Shown here: positions 16,267 through 25,719 of the stretch, piece by piece | Position numbering within the stretch: position 1 is the stretch's first letter | Layout: every line of letters begins with the position of its first letter | Source of the DNA: CAYRHJ01 sp964424105 | GTDB lineage: Bacteria > Planctomycetota > Phycisphaerae > UBA1845 | Direction of reading: 5' to 3' | Assembly (NCBI GenBank): GCA_964424105.1 | Contig: CAYRHJ010000021.1 | Location: forward strand, 1 to 64,000 | DNA length: 64,000 bases | Position numbers and translations under genes: made by a program | The notes under the pieces: generated by a model | Told to the model about the DNA's origin: nothing | Database searches by the model: none | Seen by the model: the letters and a program-made list of their open reading frames with translations, nothing else

Positions 16267-18513
16267 ATGTTGGAAATGAGTGATGGATTGATGGAGACGG
16301 AAACATTGGAACGAGTCGATCGTACGCTGCACTTCGTTGAACGTGAAATCGGTGGTCGAACTTTGCGTATCGAGACGGGCAAGATCGCCAAGCAGGCGGA
16401 GGGTGCGGTTTTCGTGTCATACGGGGAGACGACGATCCTGGCGACGGTCATCAGTGCGGACCCTCGCCCGGGAATCGATTTTTTCCCCTTGACGGTGGAC
16501 TACCGGGAAAAGATTTATGCGGCTGGGAAGTTTCCCGGCGGATTTTTCAAGCGTGAAGGTCGGCCGACCACGAAAGAGATTCTGACGATGCGTTTGATCG
16601 ATCGTCCGATGCGACCGCTTTTTCCCGCGGGATACAATGACGAGGTTTTGATTCAATGCATGGTGTTGTCCTCCGATCAGCAAAACGATCCTGACATTCT
16701 ATCCGTCATCGGCGCGTCGGCTGCGCTGAACATCTCCTCCATTCCGTTTGACATGCCCATGGGGGCTGTACGCATCGGCTGCATCGATGGGGAGTACGTT
16801 GTGAATACGACGGAATCCCAGTTGGAATATTCCACGATGGACATGGTCCTGGCGGGGCATCCTGCCGGCGTGAGCATGATCGAGGTGGGCAGTCAGGAAC
16901 TGTCCGAAGACGTGGTGGCGGGGGGCATTGCGTTGGGACACACGATCATTGTCGAGATCGCGTCAATGATCGAGGAGCTGAAGAAGAAATGCGGACAGCC
17001 CAAGACATGGGAACCGCCTGCTTCGAACGACAAGCTCGCTCGAAAGGTGCGAGCCTTTGCCTATGATCGCCTTCGCGAAGCCCGACAGTTCGCGCGAAAA
17101 TTGGAGCGCAAGGCGGCGGTGGATGCTGTCTGGAAGGACACGATTGCGCAACTGTGCCCGGCGGACGCCGAGGTCGATTATACCGCCGGCGACGTGAAAG
17201 TGATTCTTGACGATCTGACGGGCGAGATCGTCAAGTCGATGATCTTAACGGAAGGAAGGCGGTCGGACGGGCGCGGTCCGCGGGACCTGCGTCCGATCGA
17301 TTGTGAGGTGGGCATTTATCCGCGCGTGCATGGGTCGGCGCTGTTCACCCGCGGCGAGACGCAAACCGTCGTGGTGACGACGCTGGGAACGGGGCGCGAC
17401 GAGCAGATCGTGGACGGGCTGACGGAAGAATTCAGCAAGAAGTTCAACCTTCATTACAATTTTCCGCCGTTCTGCACCGGTGAGGTGAAGCGCGTGGGGG
17501 CGGTCAGCCGACGGGAGATCGGACACGGCGCGCTGGCGGAGCGATCGTTGGAGCGGGTGTTGCCTTCGCCGGAAAAATTCCCCTACACCATTCGACTTTC
17601 GTCGGAGATCATGGAATCGAACGGGTCAAGCTCGATGGCCTCCGTTTGCGGAGGGACGCTGGCCTTGATGGACGCGGGCATTCCCATCACGCAGCCTGTG
17701 GCGGGTATCAGCATCGGTATGGTGCATGACGATCAACGGCATGTTCTGTTGGTGGACATCACCGGCGAGGAAGACCACTACGGTGACATGGACTTCAAAG
17801 TGGCGGGCACGCAACGGGGCATCACGGGGATTCAGTTGGACCTGAAGACGGGTTGGGTGACGGATGAGCAGATCCGCGAGACGTTTGAATTAGCCAAGGA
17901 AGTGCGGATCGAGATACTCAAGCGGATGTTGAACACGATCCGGCGGCCCAGACCGGAAATCAGCCAATACGCCCCGCGCATTTTGACCATGAAGATCAAT
18001 CCCGAGAAAATCGGCAAGGTCATCGGACCGGGCGGCAAGGGTATCAAGGGCATCGAAGCCGCCACCGGCGCGTCGTTGGATATTGATGACGACGGGACCA
18101 TCCACATCGCCTGTATCGATGCGGCTGCGGCGGAACGTGCCCGGGAGATGGTGGAGATGGTGACCCAAGAAGTGAAGCTCGGGAAGATTTATTCGGGCAA
18201 GGTCACCAGCATCAAGGACTTCGGCGCCTTCATCGAAATCATTCCGGGTCAGGATGGGCTGTGTCACATCAGCGAACTGTCGGATGGATACGTGAAGGCT
18301 GTGTCGGAGGTGTGCAGCATCGGCGATCAATTGGACGTCAAGGTCATCGCCATCGACGACCAGGGCCGAGTGAAGCTCTCGCGACGACAGGCAATGGAAG
18401 GTTATGACGCGAGCGCCGATTCGCAAGGGGGCGGTGATCGCGCTCCTGATGATGATGGCTCGCGGCGTGGAGGTGGTGGCGGAGGTCGGCGACGCGAGCC
18501 TTCCCGACGGTAG
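16267..18513 (+). CDS. pnp: polynucleotide phosphorylase
   Basis: A 3'-to-5' phosphorolytic exoribonuclease of 748 residues (up to three fewer, depending on which of two ATGs at 16267 and 16276 is used). It has two RNase PH domains, the second with GRGPRDLRPIDCEVGIYPRVHGSALFTRGETQ and DITGEEDHYGDMDFKVAGT. Next come a KH domain (KIGKVIGPGGKGIKGIEAATG) and an S1 domain (GKVTSIKDFGAFIEIIPGQDG). The C-terminus is a Gly/Arg-rich tail (RRGGGGGGRRREPSRR), probably for RNA binding. It follows rpsO. Confidence 0.98.
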   Translation: MLEMSDGLMETETLERVDRTLHFVEREIGGRTLRIETGKIAKQAEGAVFVSYGETTILATVISADPRPGIDFFPLTVDYREKIYAAGKFPGGFFKREGRPTTKEILTMRLIDRPMRPLFPAGYNDEVLIQCMVLSSDQQNDPDILSVIGASAALNISSIPFDMPMGAVRIGCIDGEYVVNTTESQLEYSTMDMVLAGHPAGVSMIEVGSQELSEDVVAGGIALGHTIIVEIASMIEELKKKCGQPKTWEPPASNDKLARKVRAFAYDRLREARQFARKLERKAAVDAVWKDTIAQLCPADAEVDYTAGDVKVILDDLTGEIVKSMILTEGRRSDGRGPRDLRPIDCEVGIYPRVHGSALFTRGETQTVVVTTLGTGRDEQIVDGLTEEFSKKFNLHYNFPPFCTGEVKRVGAVSRREIGHGALAERSLERVLPSPEKFPYTIRLSSEIMESNGSSSMASVCGGTLALMDAGIPITQPVAGISIGMVHDDQRHVLLVDITGEEDHYGDMDFKVAGTQRGITGIQLDLKTGWVTDEQIRETFELAKEVRIEILKRMLNTIRRPRPEISQYAPRILTMKINPEKIGKVIGPGGKGIKGIEAATGASLDIDDDGTIHIACIDAAAAERAREMVEMVTQEVKLGKIYSGKVTSIKDFGAFIEIIPGQDGLCHISELSDGYVKAVSEVCSIGDQLDVKVIAIDDQGRVKLSRRQAMEGYDASADSQGGGDRAPDDDGSRRGGGGGGRRREPSRR

Positions 18514-18571
18514 TATCGCGTCGGGGTCGGGCAGGATAGAATCAGGACCGCTTGTGGCCGGTCACCGGGAT

Positions 18572-19333
18572 TTAGCCAGGCAAGGGAATTCCGAGGTGGG
18601 CCATGACCATCTGGAGGTCGGCCCAGGTCTTGCTTTTTTCGCCGGGGCTTCGCAGCAGGTAGGCGGGATGATAGGTGGGCATGAGGGGTATGGGTTGAAT
18701 GCCCGGCGTGCTGCCATGGAGTCGGTATTCGTGAAACCGGCCGCGGAGTCGGCCTATCGATTCGCCGGTGCCCAGCAGGGATTGTGCGGCTGGCGCGCCG
18801 AGTGCAACGATCACTTCGGGGTGGACAACGCGTAGCTGTTCGAGCAGGTAGGGGGAGCAGGCGGCGACTTCATCGGCGGCGGGCGTGCGATTGTCGGGCG
18901 GTCGACATTTGAGGACGTTGCAGATGTAGACGTCCTCGCGTTTCAATTTCATGGCCCCGATCATCTGGGTCAGGAGTTGTCCGGCTCGCCCGACGAAGGG
19001 CAGGCCTTGACGATCTTCCTCGGCCCCGGGCGCTTCACCCACGAACATGACCCGCGCAGCCGGCGATCCCGATCCGAATACGGTTTGCTTGCGGGTTTCG
19101 CACAGGGCGCATTTGCGGCAGTCTTTCACGTGGTTCACATCCAGGGCGTTCAGGCTCGCGGTTCGGGCGTCTATCTCGGCCTTGGGTAGGTTTTGAATGC
19201 GCGGGGCATGGGCATGGCCGATGCGGCGAACGGGAACACGCGGGCGGATGGGCACACTTCGCAGACCCAGTTGACGGTCGGTCTCCAAGTGTTGGATCAG
19301 GATGCGACGGAGTGATGAAATCTTGTCGTTCAT
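18572..19333 (-). CDS. uracil-DNA glycosylase, family 4 (iron-sulfur type)
   Basis: Removes uracil from DNA in base-excision repair. The 253-residue protein begins MNDKISSLRR. It has the first two cluster cysteines in CRKCALCETR, then motif A VMFVGEAPGAEEDRQGLPF, CNVLKCRPPDNRTP with further cysteines, and motif B with LMPTYHPAYLLR. The frame stays open to 19540, but the extra N-terminus is the antisense of tRNA-Ser and is a well-known false extension. An ATG at about 19378 is an alternative start. The gene converges on pnp, with 58 bp between them. Confidence 0.93.
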   Translation of the reverse strand: MNDKISSLRRILIQHLETDRQLGLRSVPIRPRVPVRRIGHAHAPRIQNLPKAEIDARTASLNALDVNHVKDCRKCALCETRKQTVFGSGSPAARVMFVGEAPGAEEDRQGLPFVGRAGQLLTQMIGAMKLKREDVYICNVLKCRPPDNRTPAADEVAACSPYLLEQLRVVHPEVIVALGAPAAQSLLGTGESIGRLRGRFHEYRLHGSTPGIQPIPLMPTYHPAYLLRSPGEKSKTWADLQMVMAHLGIPLPG

Positions 19334-19459
19334 GTGCCGTGCGCCGGTGCGAAATTTTTCGCGGAGGCGAGGCGTCATTGTCCGGCTACGCCGACGAAAT
19401 GCAATGGCCCGGCGCAAATCATGGCCTGCGAGGGATTGCAAACTGGTGATGTGAAAAAT

Positions 19460-19546
19460 CGGAGAGGGGGGGATTCGAACCCCCGGTACGGTTGCCCGCA
19501 CACTGGTTTTCGAAACCAGCTCCTTCAGCCGCTCGGACACCTCTCC
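19460..19546 (-). tRNA. tRNA-Ser (anticodon CGA)
   Basis: An 87-nt type II tRNA. The acceptor stem is GGAGAGG/CCTCTCC with a G discriminator base. The anticodon arm is CTGGT-TTCGAAA-ACCAG, giving anticodon CGA for UCG. A long variable arm (GTGCGGGCAACCGTAC) follows, then the T arm GGGGG-TTCGAAT-CCCCC. CCA is not encoded. Confidence 0.96.
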
Positions 19547-20077
19547 CGATCGTTCCTGGCAGAATTCAACGACATCATGTGCGATTTCAAGCTATTGAAG
19601 GCCTCGCGGAATGCGTATCCGCCGAAACAAATTCAAGCGATGCATGCGAATCGCGCGATACAAGCCATGCAAGGCTGAATCTGGACAGCCATCTATTCAC
19701 ACGCCGGATGGTTTCCGCCGGACCGTCCGGGCACACTATACCGTTGATTCTGAAACGAGCAATCGAAGCGAGTGCAGGTAATCGCATTTGTCGCAACTTC
19801 TGAAACGGCGGTCGTGAAGGTCGGAAGCCGATACTGAGCGTCCGCTCCTTGACGGTCGCGGCTCTGATAGGAAACTGGATTCCGGCGTTCGCCGGAATGA
19901 CGCATGCGTTCGATCGCCGGAATGACGCGGGTAGGCGGTCGCCGGTTGGAGTTGCGTGGGCTGCGGGGGACCGCTCGCTTTGCGCTCGCGGCTCGTTAAG
20001 GGGTGGGCGATTCCGAGGATTCAAAGATTCAGTCGTCCGCGATCGTCGCCCTGACATTCATGGGCCGTGATGTTATG
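19547..20077. repeat. repeat-bearing intergenic region
   Basis: No gene is seen. It holds a GACGGTCGCGGCTCTG repeat at 19842-19866, directly followed by ATTCCGGCGTTCGCCGGAAT at about 19871 and a partial GCCGGAATGACGC copy at about 19916. The same two repeat types lie side by side inside MITE-like copy C at about 49690-49880. Confidence 0.65.
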
Positions 20078-20168
20078 ATGGGGCGGGCGATATCGATGTC
20101 GGATGGTCAACAGGGTGAATGAAATGGGCGGGCGACGTTGATGTCAATCGGTCAACACGGTAAATGAA
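20078..20168 (+). repeat. tandem 45/46-bp repeat immediately before the Rieske gene
   Basis: Two units, 20078-20123 and 20124-20168, share ATGGG(G)CGGGCGA...GATGTC...GGTCAACA...GGT(G/A)AATGAA. The start of a third unit (ATGGGTGGGGG) forms the first codons of the Rieske gene. Each unit therefore repeats an ATG preceded by AATGAA. The repetition may have arisen by slippage and could vary the leader of the next gene. Confidence 0.75.
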
Positions 20169-21341
20169 ATGGGTGGGGGCCACGTGACGGAATTGCGAGC
20201 GCTCATCGAGTCCTACGACGCGGCGGCGGCGTTGGAAAGCGCTACGACACCGCCGTCGGCTTGGTATACGGACTCGCGGATTTATGAGCTTGAGCGGCGA
20301 GCGGTGTTCGGGTCCACCTGGCAGATGGTGGGGCGAGCCGAACAACTCATGGGCGCAGGTCAGTACATTACGGCGGACGTAGCCGGCGAGCCGATAGTGG
20401 TCGTGCGTGGCCGAGACGGCGTGATCCGGGGGTTTTTCAACGTCTGCCGTCATCACGCGGCGGAGGTGGTGACTGAATCGGCGGGATGCACGGAGTCGCT
20501 GCGATGCCCCTATCATGGCTGGACGTATTCGCTGGACGGCACGTTGAAGTCGGTGGCTGAATTCGACGGTGTCCGCGATTTCGACAAGTCGGCCAATGGC
20601 TTGGTGCCGGTTCAGGTGGACGTGTGGGAAAAATTTGTGTTTGTTCGCCTGTTCGGTTCAGTTGCCGGGGAGTCCATCGACGCGTTACCCGTTGAACATC
20701 ACGAGCTTGCGCGCTACCTGGGCTTGATGATCCCGGGAGTGGCGCGTTTACGATTGGGCGATTTGCATTTTTTCGAACGGCGGACGTATGACTTGGCCTG
20801 CAACTGGAAGGTCTACGTCGACAATTTTCTCGACGGCGGCTATCACGTCCCGCACATTCACAAGGGCTTGGGCAGCGTGCTGGATTATTCACGATATACC
20901 ATCGAAAATCGTGACCGGTATTGTTTGCAATCCAGTCCCGTCGAATCCGGCGGCGAGTCGGAAACCGCAGCCGTTCGCGGCGGAGAGATGGCCTATTACT
21001 ATTGGCTCTATCCCAATTTCATGCTGAATTGGTACGAAGGTGTGATGGATTCCAACCTGGTGTTGCCGTTGGGACTGGACCGCACGCGGGTCGTGTTCGA
21101 TTTTTATTTTGCCGATACGTCGGCCGGTGGCGCGGATTTCAATGCCAAGAGCATGGCCGTCGGGGAGCGCATCCAACAGGAGGACATCGACATCTGCGAA
21201 TCGGTGCAACGTGGATTGCGCTCCCAAGCCTACGACGTGGGTCGGCTTTCGGCGCGTCGTGAATCGGGCGAGCACCATTTCCACCGATTGTTACACGCCG
21301 GACTGACGCGCGAAATGGCCGCTGGCCGCCCCGCGTCGTAA
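20169..21341 (+). CDS. Rieske non-heme iron oxygenase, alpha subunit (choline monooxygenase-like)
   Basis: A 390-residue ring-hydroxylating-type oxygenase. The Rieske [2Fe-2S] ligands are C93 and H95 (NVCRHHAAEV) and C113 and H116 (LRCPYHGWTYSLDG). The catalytic iron site begins with NWKVYVDNFLDGGYHVPHIHKGLG, closer to plant-type choline monooxygenase than to aromatic dioxygenases. A downstream EDIDICESVQRGL supplies the expected acidic ligand region. No ferredoxin or reductase partner lies next to it, so the substrate and electron donor are open. Either the ATG at 20169 or a GTG at 20184 could start it; the third unit of the tandem repeat overlaps the start. Confidence 0.87.
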   Translation: MGGGHVTELRALIESYDAAAALESATTPPSAWYTDSRIYELERRAVFGSTWQMVGRAEQLMGAGQYITADVAGEPIVVVRGRDGVIRGFFNVCRHHAAEVVTESAGCTESLRCPYHGWTYSLDGTLKSVAEFDGVRDFDKSANGLVPVQVDVWEKFVFVRLFGSVAGESIDALPVEHHELARYLGLMIPGVARLRLGDLHFFERRTYDLACNWKVYVDNFLDGGYHVPHIHKGLGSVLDYSRYTIENRDRYCLQSSPVESGGESETAAVRGGEMAYYYWLYPNFMLNWYEGVMDSNLVLPLGLDRTRVVFDFYFADTSAGGADFNAKSMAVGERIQQEDIDICESVQRGLRSQAYDVGRLSARRESGEHHFHRLLHAGLTREMAAGRPAS

Positions 21342-21385
21342 TTCCGATTCGGCACAGTTCATGCGCTGCGAAACTCGAAATCGAG

Positions 21386-22672
21386 TTACGACAGAATCCC
21401 CGCGATGCAACCGGTCATCCAGCAGGCGAAGGCGCCGCCCAACATCGCCCGCGGCCCCAGCCGAACCAGGTCGCCGCGGCGCTCCGGCACCATCGCCCCG
21501 ATCCCGCCGATTTGTATTCCGATCGAGAGAATGTTTGCGAATCCGCAAAGCGAATAGGTGGCCATGATCTCCGTTCGTGGGGATAACGCGCCGGCACGGA
21601 CCCATTCAGCCAATTGCCCGTATGCGATGATCTCGTTGGTGGCCATGGCTTTGCCCAGCAACCCCCCGAGCATGCGACATTCGCTCGCCTCGGCACCGAG
21701 CAGCCAAGCCACAGGGGAAAACAACAAACCCAGGATTCCGTTCAGATCGAGCTGTTCCAGGTTCAGCCAAGCCAGCAACGGCGTCAGCGGAGGCAGGCGG
21801 CCCACGGCGATCAGAATCGTGTCCAGTATGGCGATCAAGGCGATGAACGCGATCAACATGGCCATAACATTGATCGCCAGTTTCATTCCCTGTTCAGCCC
21901 CTCGCGTCACCGCCCCGATGACGCTGATTTCTTCGTGATCGTAAACGATGGTGGCGGCTTCGAGCGTCTCGGGCACTTCGCTTTCCGGAATCATGACCTT
22001 GGCCATGACGAAGGCAGCCGGCGCGGACATCAGACTCGCCGTCAAGATGTGACGCGCCCGTTCAATGGCCGCCTGCGGATCTCCGCCGGCCAGGACGCCC
22101 ACGTAGACCGCCATGACCCCGGCTGCGACGGTCGCGAAACCGCCGGTCATGAGCGCCATCAATTCCGATCGGGTCATGTTTCGAATGTAGGGACGGACGA
22201 GCAGCGGGGCTTCGGTTTGTCCCAGGAAAACGTTCGCGGCTCCCGCAAGGCTTTCCGCGCCGCTGAGGCCCATGGACCGTTTCATCAGCATGGCCAACAG
22301 CGAGACGACGCGTTGCAGGATGCCGTAGTAGTACCCCACCGCAGACAGCGATGCGACCACGATGATCGTCGACATGATCTTGATGCCCACGATGGCTTTC
22401 CACGCCACCGAATCATGGTCACCCGCCAACTCTCCAAATACAAAACGTGCTCCTTGGTCGGCACCGTTCAGCACAACCGTGACACCACTCCCGATGACGT
22501 CGAAGATGGATCGCCCGACCTCGGTCTTGAGCACGGCCAGCGCGAGAATCCACTGTAGCGCCAGACCGGTCAATACGACCCGCCAGGGAAACCGTCGCCG
22601 GTCGGACGAGAGCAGCCAAGCGAAAGCGATCAGTGCGGCGATTCCCAATAGGCCGCGGAGCAAATGCATCAT
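21386..22672 (-). CDS. concentrative nucleoside transporter (CNT/NupC family)
   Basis: A 428-residue integral-membrane symporter with many hydrophobic helices. Family signatures are GAESLAGAANVFLGQTEAPL, MTRSELMALMTGGFATVAAGVMA and, near the C-terminus, YSLCGFANILSIGIQIGGIG. The start is one of two ATGs (22672, 22669), four bases after the tdk stop, so it is probably coupled to tdk. Longer upstream frames overlap tdk and are not real. Together with tdk it forms a nucleoside-salvage unit: import, then phosphorylation. Confidence 0.93.
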   Translation of the reverse strand: MMHLLRGLLGIAALIAFAWLLSSDRRRFPWRVVLTGLALQWILALAVLKTEVGRSIFDVIGSGVTVVLNGADQGARFVFGELAGDHDSVAWKAIVGIKIMSTIIVVASLSAVGYYYGILQRVVSLLAMLMKRSMGLSGAESLAGAANVFLGQTEAPLLVRPYIRNMTRSELMALMTGGFATVAAGVMAVYVGVLAGGDPQAAIERARHILTASLMSAPAAFVMAKVMIPESEVPETLEAATIVYDHEEISVIGAVTRGAEQGMKLAINVMAMLIAFIALIAILDTILIAVGRLPPLTPLLAWLNLEQLDLNGILGLLFSPVAWLLGAEASECRMLGGLLGKAMATNEIIAYGQLAEWVRAGALSPRTEIMATYSLCGFANILSIGIQIGGIGAMVPERRGDLVRLGPRAMLGGAFACWMTGCIAGILS

Positions 22673-22676
22673 TGAG

Positions 22677-23249
22677 TCACCGCTGTTCCGGCGGGCCGGC
22701 CAAGGGCGTGAAGTGCTTGTGGCAACGCGGTTCATATTCATCCAAGCCGCCAACCATATGCAGCGAATCCATGGGGACCATGCGCTGCGTGAAGGGGGCC
22801 GGTTCACCGCAAACCCGGCAGGGCGCCCGCAATTCGACGACTTGGTCCGCCATCTGTGCCAATTGGGGCATGGGATCGAAGGGCCGGCCCCAAACGTCAT
22901 GGGTGATACCGGCGACGATCACCGTGGCGCCTCGCTTCAACAACGCCTCCACAACGGGGATGAGTTGGACCTTGAAAAACTGGCCCTCGTCGATGGCGAT
23001 TACGTCGGCCAGGGTGCTCAACTCGCCGATCTCGCCGGCAGCATCCACGCGCGTCGCGTCGAATCGGTCGCTGCGATGGGTGACCAGGTGGTCCGCGTCA
23101 TAACGATCGTCAATGCAATGTTTGAAGGCTAGGACTTTCTTGCCGTGTGACGCCTCCTGCCGGAGGCGAGCGATCATGTGTTCCGTCTTGCCCGCAAACA
23201 TCGACCCGTGAACCACTTCGAGCCGGCCCAGCCTTCGATTTGATTGCAT
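22677..23249 (-). CDS. tdk: thymidine kinase (type II)
   Basis: Phosphorylates thymidine to dTMP. The 190-residue protein starts MQSNRRLGRLEV. P-loop GSMFAGKTE lies near residue 16 and the catalytic DEGQFF follows. The zinc-binding CRVC and the later Cys of EPRCHKHF form the usual structural zinc site. The frame is open to 23321, but the extra residues look non-native. It is immediately upstream of the CNT transporter. Confidence 0.95.
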   Translation of the reverse strand: MQSNRRLGRLEVVHGSMFAGKTEHMIARLRQEASHGKKVLAFKHCIDDRYDADHLVTHRSDRFDATRVDAAGEIGELSTLADVIAIDEGQFFKVQLIPVVEALLKRGATVIVAGITHDVWGRPFDPMPQLAQMADQVVELRAPCRVCGEPAPFTQRMVPMDSLHMVGGLDEYEPRCHKHFTPLAGPPEQR

Positions 23250-23462
23250 CAATGCGAATCTCCGTGTTCGCGAAAATCGTTCCTGCGCACGCGGGTCTGA
23301 CCGGTCGGTTCCGTGCGGCAACTCGTGCGATAAACTTGCACGACACCCGTCTGGCCCACCTCGTTGGCGATGCTCTTGCCGTCAATGTTCTCGCGGAGTA
23401 TCGTCGTCCAGGTAGTGTAGCAGATTGATCGTGTGCGAACACTCGGCCTCGCGAACCCTTCC

Positions 23463-25250
23463 ATGACAAATACCGCTTGGCAAACGTCAACGGAGATTGT
23501 TTGCCTGATCGGCGTGGCCCTCGTGATGGCGACGCTCGGCCTCGGAAGCGGCCCGGGTTTGGGGGATCACGAAGCCATCGTTGCCCTGGGAGCCCGCCAC
23601 ATCCACGAAACCGGCGAGTGGATCGTTCCATCGGTCGGCGGCGAAGCCTTTCTCCGCAAACCGCCGCTGGCGTTCTGGACCGTCGCAGCCGCCTCGTTCA
23701 TCACCGACTCCAACGCAGCCAAGCCGCCGGTCGGCGAGGCTGCGGCCCGTCTTCCTTCGGCCCTTGCGGCGGTTCTGACCGTCATCGTGGTGCACGCGTG
23801 GGGCCGATCCATGTTCGGCCACGCGATCGCGCTCGTTTCCGGCCTTGTGGTCGCCTGTTGTAGCGGGACATTCTTTTTCGCCCACAACGCGCAGATCGAG
23901 ATGCAGCTCACGTTTTTCATGACCGCGGCTTTCGCCTGCTTTTGGTTCGCAACGGAGACACGAGCAAAGTCCAAGTTGTTCGCCATGACCTTCTACATTG
24001 CGTTGGCCGCGGCGATGTTGGCCAAGGCGCCACTTCCGCTGGCGCTCGTCGTCCTGCCGTTGGCGGTGTGGTGGTTCGTGACCGTGCCCTGCTTCCGCCT
24101 GGGGGAGGCGTCGGCGGCGACGACTGATCAACTCGCTGTTTCCTGGTGGGCGACGGTGGGGAGTCAATTTCGTCGGATCAAGGTTTTTTCGCCGGCCCTG
24201 GGCCTGGTCGTGTTCGTCGTCATTTTCATGCCCTGGCCGGCCTATGTGGCCTGGAAGTATCCGTCATCGCTGGAACTTTGGCGGATCGAGTATCTTGCCC
24301 GATACACCGGAGACCTGAGCGGCGCCGCCCGGCCCGTCTGGTATTACCTGCCCATTGTATTGGGATTGATGTTTCCATTCAGCCTGTCGCTACCGGAAGC
24401 GTTGGCCTCCCCTTTCCTGGCAGTTTATCGAGAATACCGTCGTCCGCTGCTGTTTCTTCTGACGATCCTGGTCGTTTCGTTTGTCTTCTTGAGTTCCGCG
24501 GCGTTCAAGCGTCCGCATTACCTGGTGGGATGCATTCCCACAATGTCGTTGATGCTGGGCCCGGCAGTGCATCGCCTTTTCGGCCAGATTCGGTCCGTCA
24601 AACAGCAACGCCCGTTGCTGGCAGCGGCATCTATTGCACTAATCCTGATTGTCGTGGTGGTCGTCGGGTGGCGATTTCTTTCAGCGGAGTATCAAGCGGA
24701 TGCGAGGGTGCTGGTCCCGGCGGGAGTTGTTTTCGTGCTCGGCATCGCCGCGTCGGCTGCCTTGTTCGTGGTGCGCCACGCCCCCGCCTCATTGGCCGGC
24801 CTGGTTGTTACGATGACGGCCACTTATTCCCTCGCCTGGGACGCGATGGGTTCGATGCCGATTCTGGACGTCCGCCTCCCCCGCATGGTTGAACAACTTG
24901 CCGCCCACGACATCACGCCGAACGATCAGATCATCTGGCTGAGCGGGCGACCGGACGCTCGACTGGCCTACTACTACGGCATCCAAACGGAGAGACTTTT
25001 CACGGCGCTCGAGTTGGCTCCGGTTCGTGAAGGACGACGTTCGGCTTCCGAGGCACTTGTGGAGCGTTTCGCGGGCGAGATCGAACGGATTCTCAACGAA
25101 CGCCCCGGGTCCTATTTTGTCGTCAAGGGGCGATACTGGGATTCCATCATGCATACCAAAACACTGAACGTTCGAATGGTTTTCCGTGTCACCGGTAATC
25201 CCGATCTAGCGGGGCGCGATGATTGGGTGGTCTTCACCGGACAGAAATAG
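23463..25250 (+). CDS. ArnT/GT39-like membrane glycosyltransferase
   Basis: A 595-residue polytopic protein. The first loop has LGDHEAIVALGARHIHETGE, then LRKPPLAFW: the acidic plus KPPL arrangement of ArnT-type transferases that use polyprenyl-phosphate sugars. About ten more hydrophobic segments follow, then a soluble C-terminal domain (LSGRPDARLAYYYGIQTERL). It is a likely envelope or protein glycan enzyme, with donor and acceptor unknown. The ATG at 23463 leads directly into the first membrane helix; a GTG at 23433 is the alternative. It is the second protein of this kind in the window (the other is at 10056) but is not a close duplicate. Confidence 0.83.
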   Translation: MTNTAWQTSTEIVCLIGVALVMATLGLGSGPGLGDHEAIVALGARHIHETGEWIVPSVGGEAFLRKPPLAFWTVAAASFITDSNAAKPPVGEAAARLPSALAAVLTVIVVHAWGRSMFGHAIALVSGLVVACCSGTFFFAHNAQIEMQLTFFMTAAFACFWFATETRAKSKLFAMTFYIALAAAMLAKAPLPLALVVLPLAVWWFVTVPCFRLGEASAATTDQLAVSWWATVGSQFRRIKVFSPALGLVVFVVIFMPWPAYVAWKYPSSLELWRIEYLARYTGDLSGAARPVWYYLPIVLGLMFPFSLSLPEALASPFLAVYREYRRPLLFLLTILVVSFVFLSSAAFKRPHYLVGCIPTMSLMLGPAVHRLFGQIRSVKQQRPLLAAASIALILIVVVVVGWRFLSAEYQADARVLVPAGVVFVLGIAASAALFVVRHAPASLAGLVVTMTATYSLAWDAMGSMPILDVRLPRMVEQLAAHDITPNDQIIWLSGRPDARLAYYYGIQTERLFTALELAPVREGRRSASEALVERFAGEIERILNERPGSYFVVKGRYWDSIMHTKTLNVRMVFRVTGNPDLAGRDDWVVFTGQK

Positions 25251-25397
25251 AAAATCGGGATTCATTCTGCGAATCAACCGTTTTCGGCCACCCGCGAAAG
25301 CCCGCCCCCAAGTTAGACATTCCGATGGATCATGGGCCATGTCGCCTCGTTCGACATGAACCCAAGCGTCACTGCGCCGGTACGAAGTCCATTAGCC

Positions 25398-25623
25398 CGA
25401 CGTGATTTCCAGGGTCTTTCAGTTTTAGGTTTCTTGCCATTGTAGCACGAGCGGGATCGTCCCGATCGTCACTCCGGCGCAGGCCGGAGTCCAGGCAACG
25501 TTCTTCTGGATTCCGGCATGCGCCGGAATGACGGATGCAGGCATGTGCCGGAATGACGGAAGCGGGCCTGCGCCGCCCCGCTTTCGATAATTCGGGAAAA
25601 CTGAAAGACCCCGACGTGATTTC
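25398..25623 (+). mobile_element. MITE-like element, copy B, with flanking 12-bp direct repeats
   Basis: The element proper is 25412-25611 (200 bp), ending in the same perfect 15-bp inverted repeats as copy A. The 12-mer CGACGTGATTTC flanks it at 25398-25409 and 25612-25623, and differs from the 12-mer around copy A, as expected for separate insertions. The inside has CTCCGGCGCAGGCCGGAG and ATTCCGGCATGCGCCGGAAT, plus a short extra partial copy. It is non-coding and lies between the glycosyltransferase and aminotransferase genes; nothing else is seen from 25251 to 25719. Confidence 0.75.
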
Positions 25624-25719
25624 GTGTCGCCTTGTGACGGCTCGACGGCGACCCTATACTGCTGATTCACAGATGCCGAAGCGTGCTTCCGCAATTTCTG
25701 ACAAAGGAAATAATCACCC

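Noticed and set aside
19334..19540. N-terminal extension of the uracil-DNA glycosylase
   Set aside because: Its first 28 residues are the translated antisense of tRNA-Ser, a known source of false starts.
23249..23464. 71-codon minus-strand frame upstream of tdk
   Set aside because: A few stretches look protein-like, but there is no recognisable family, no ribosome site, and it overlaps the start of the opposite glycosyltransferase gene.
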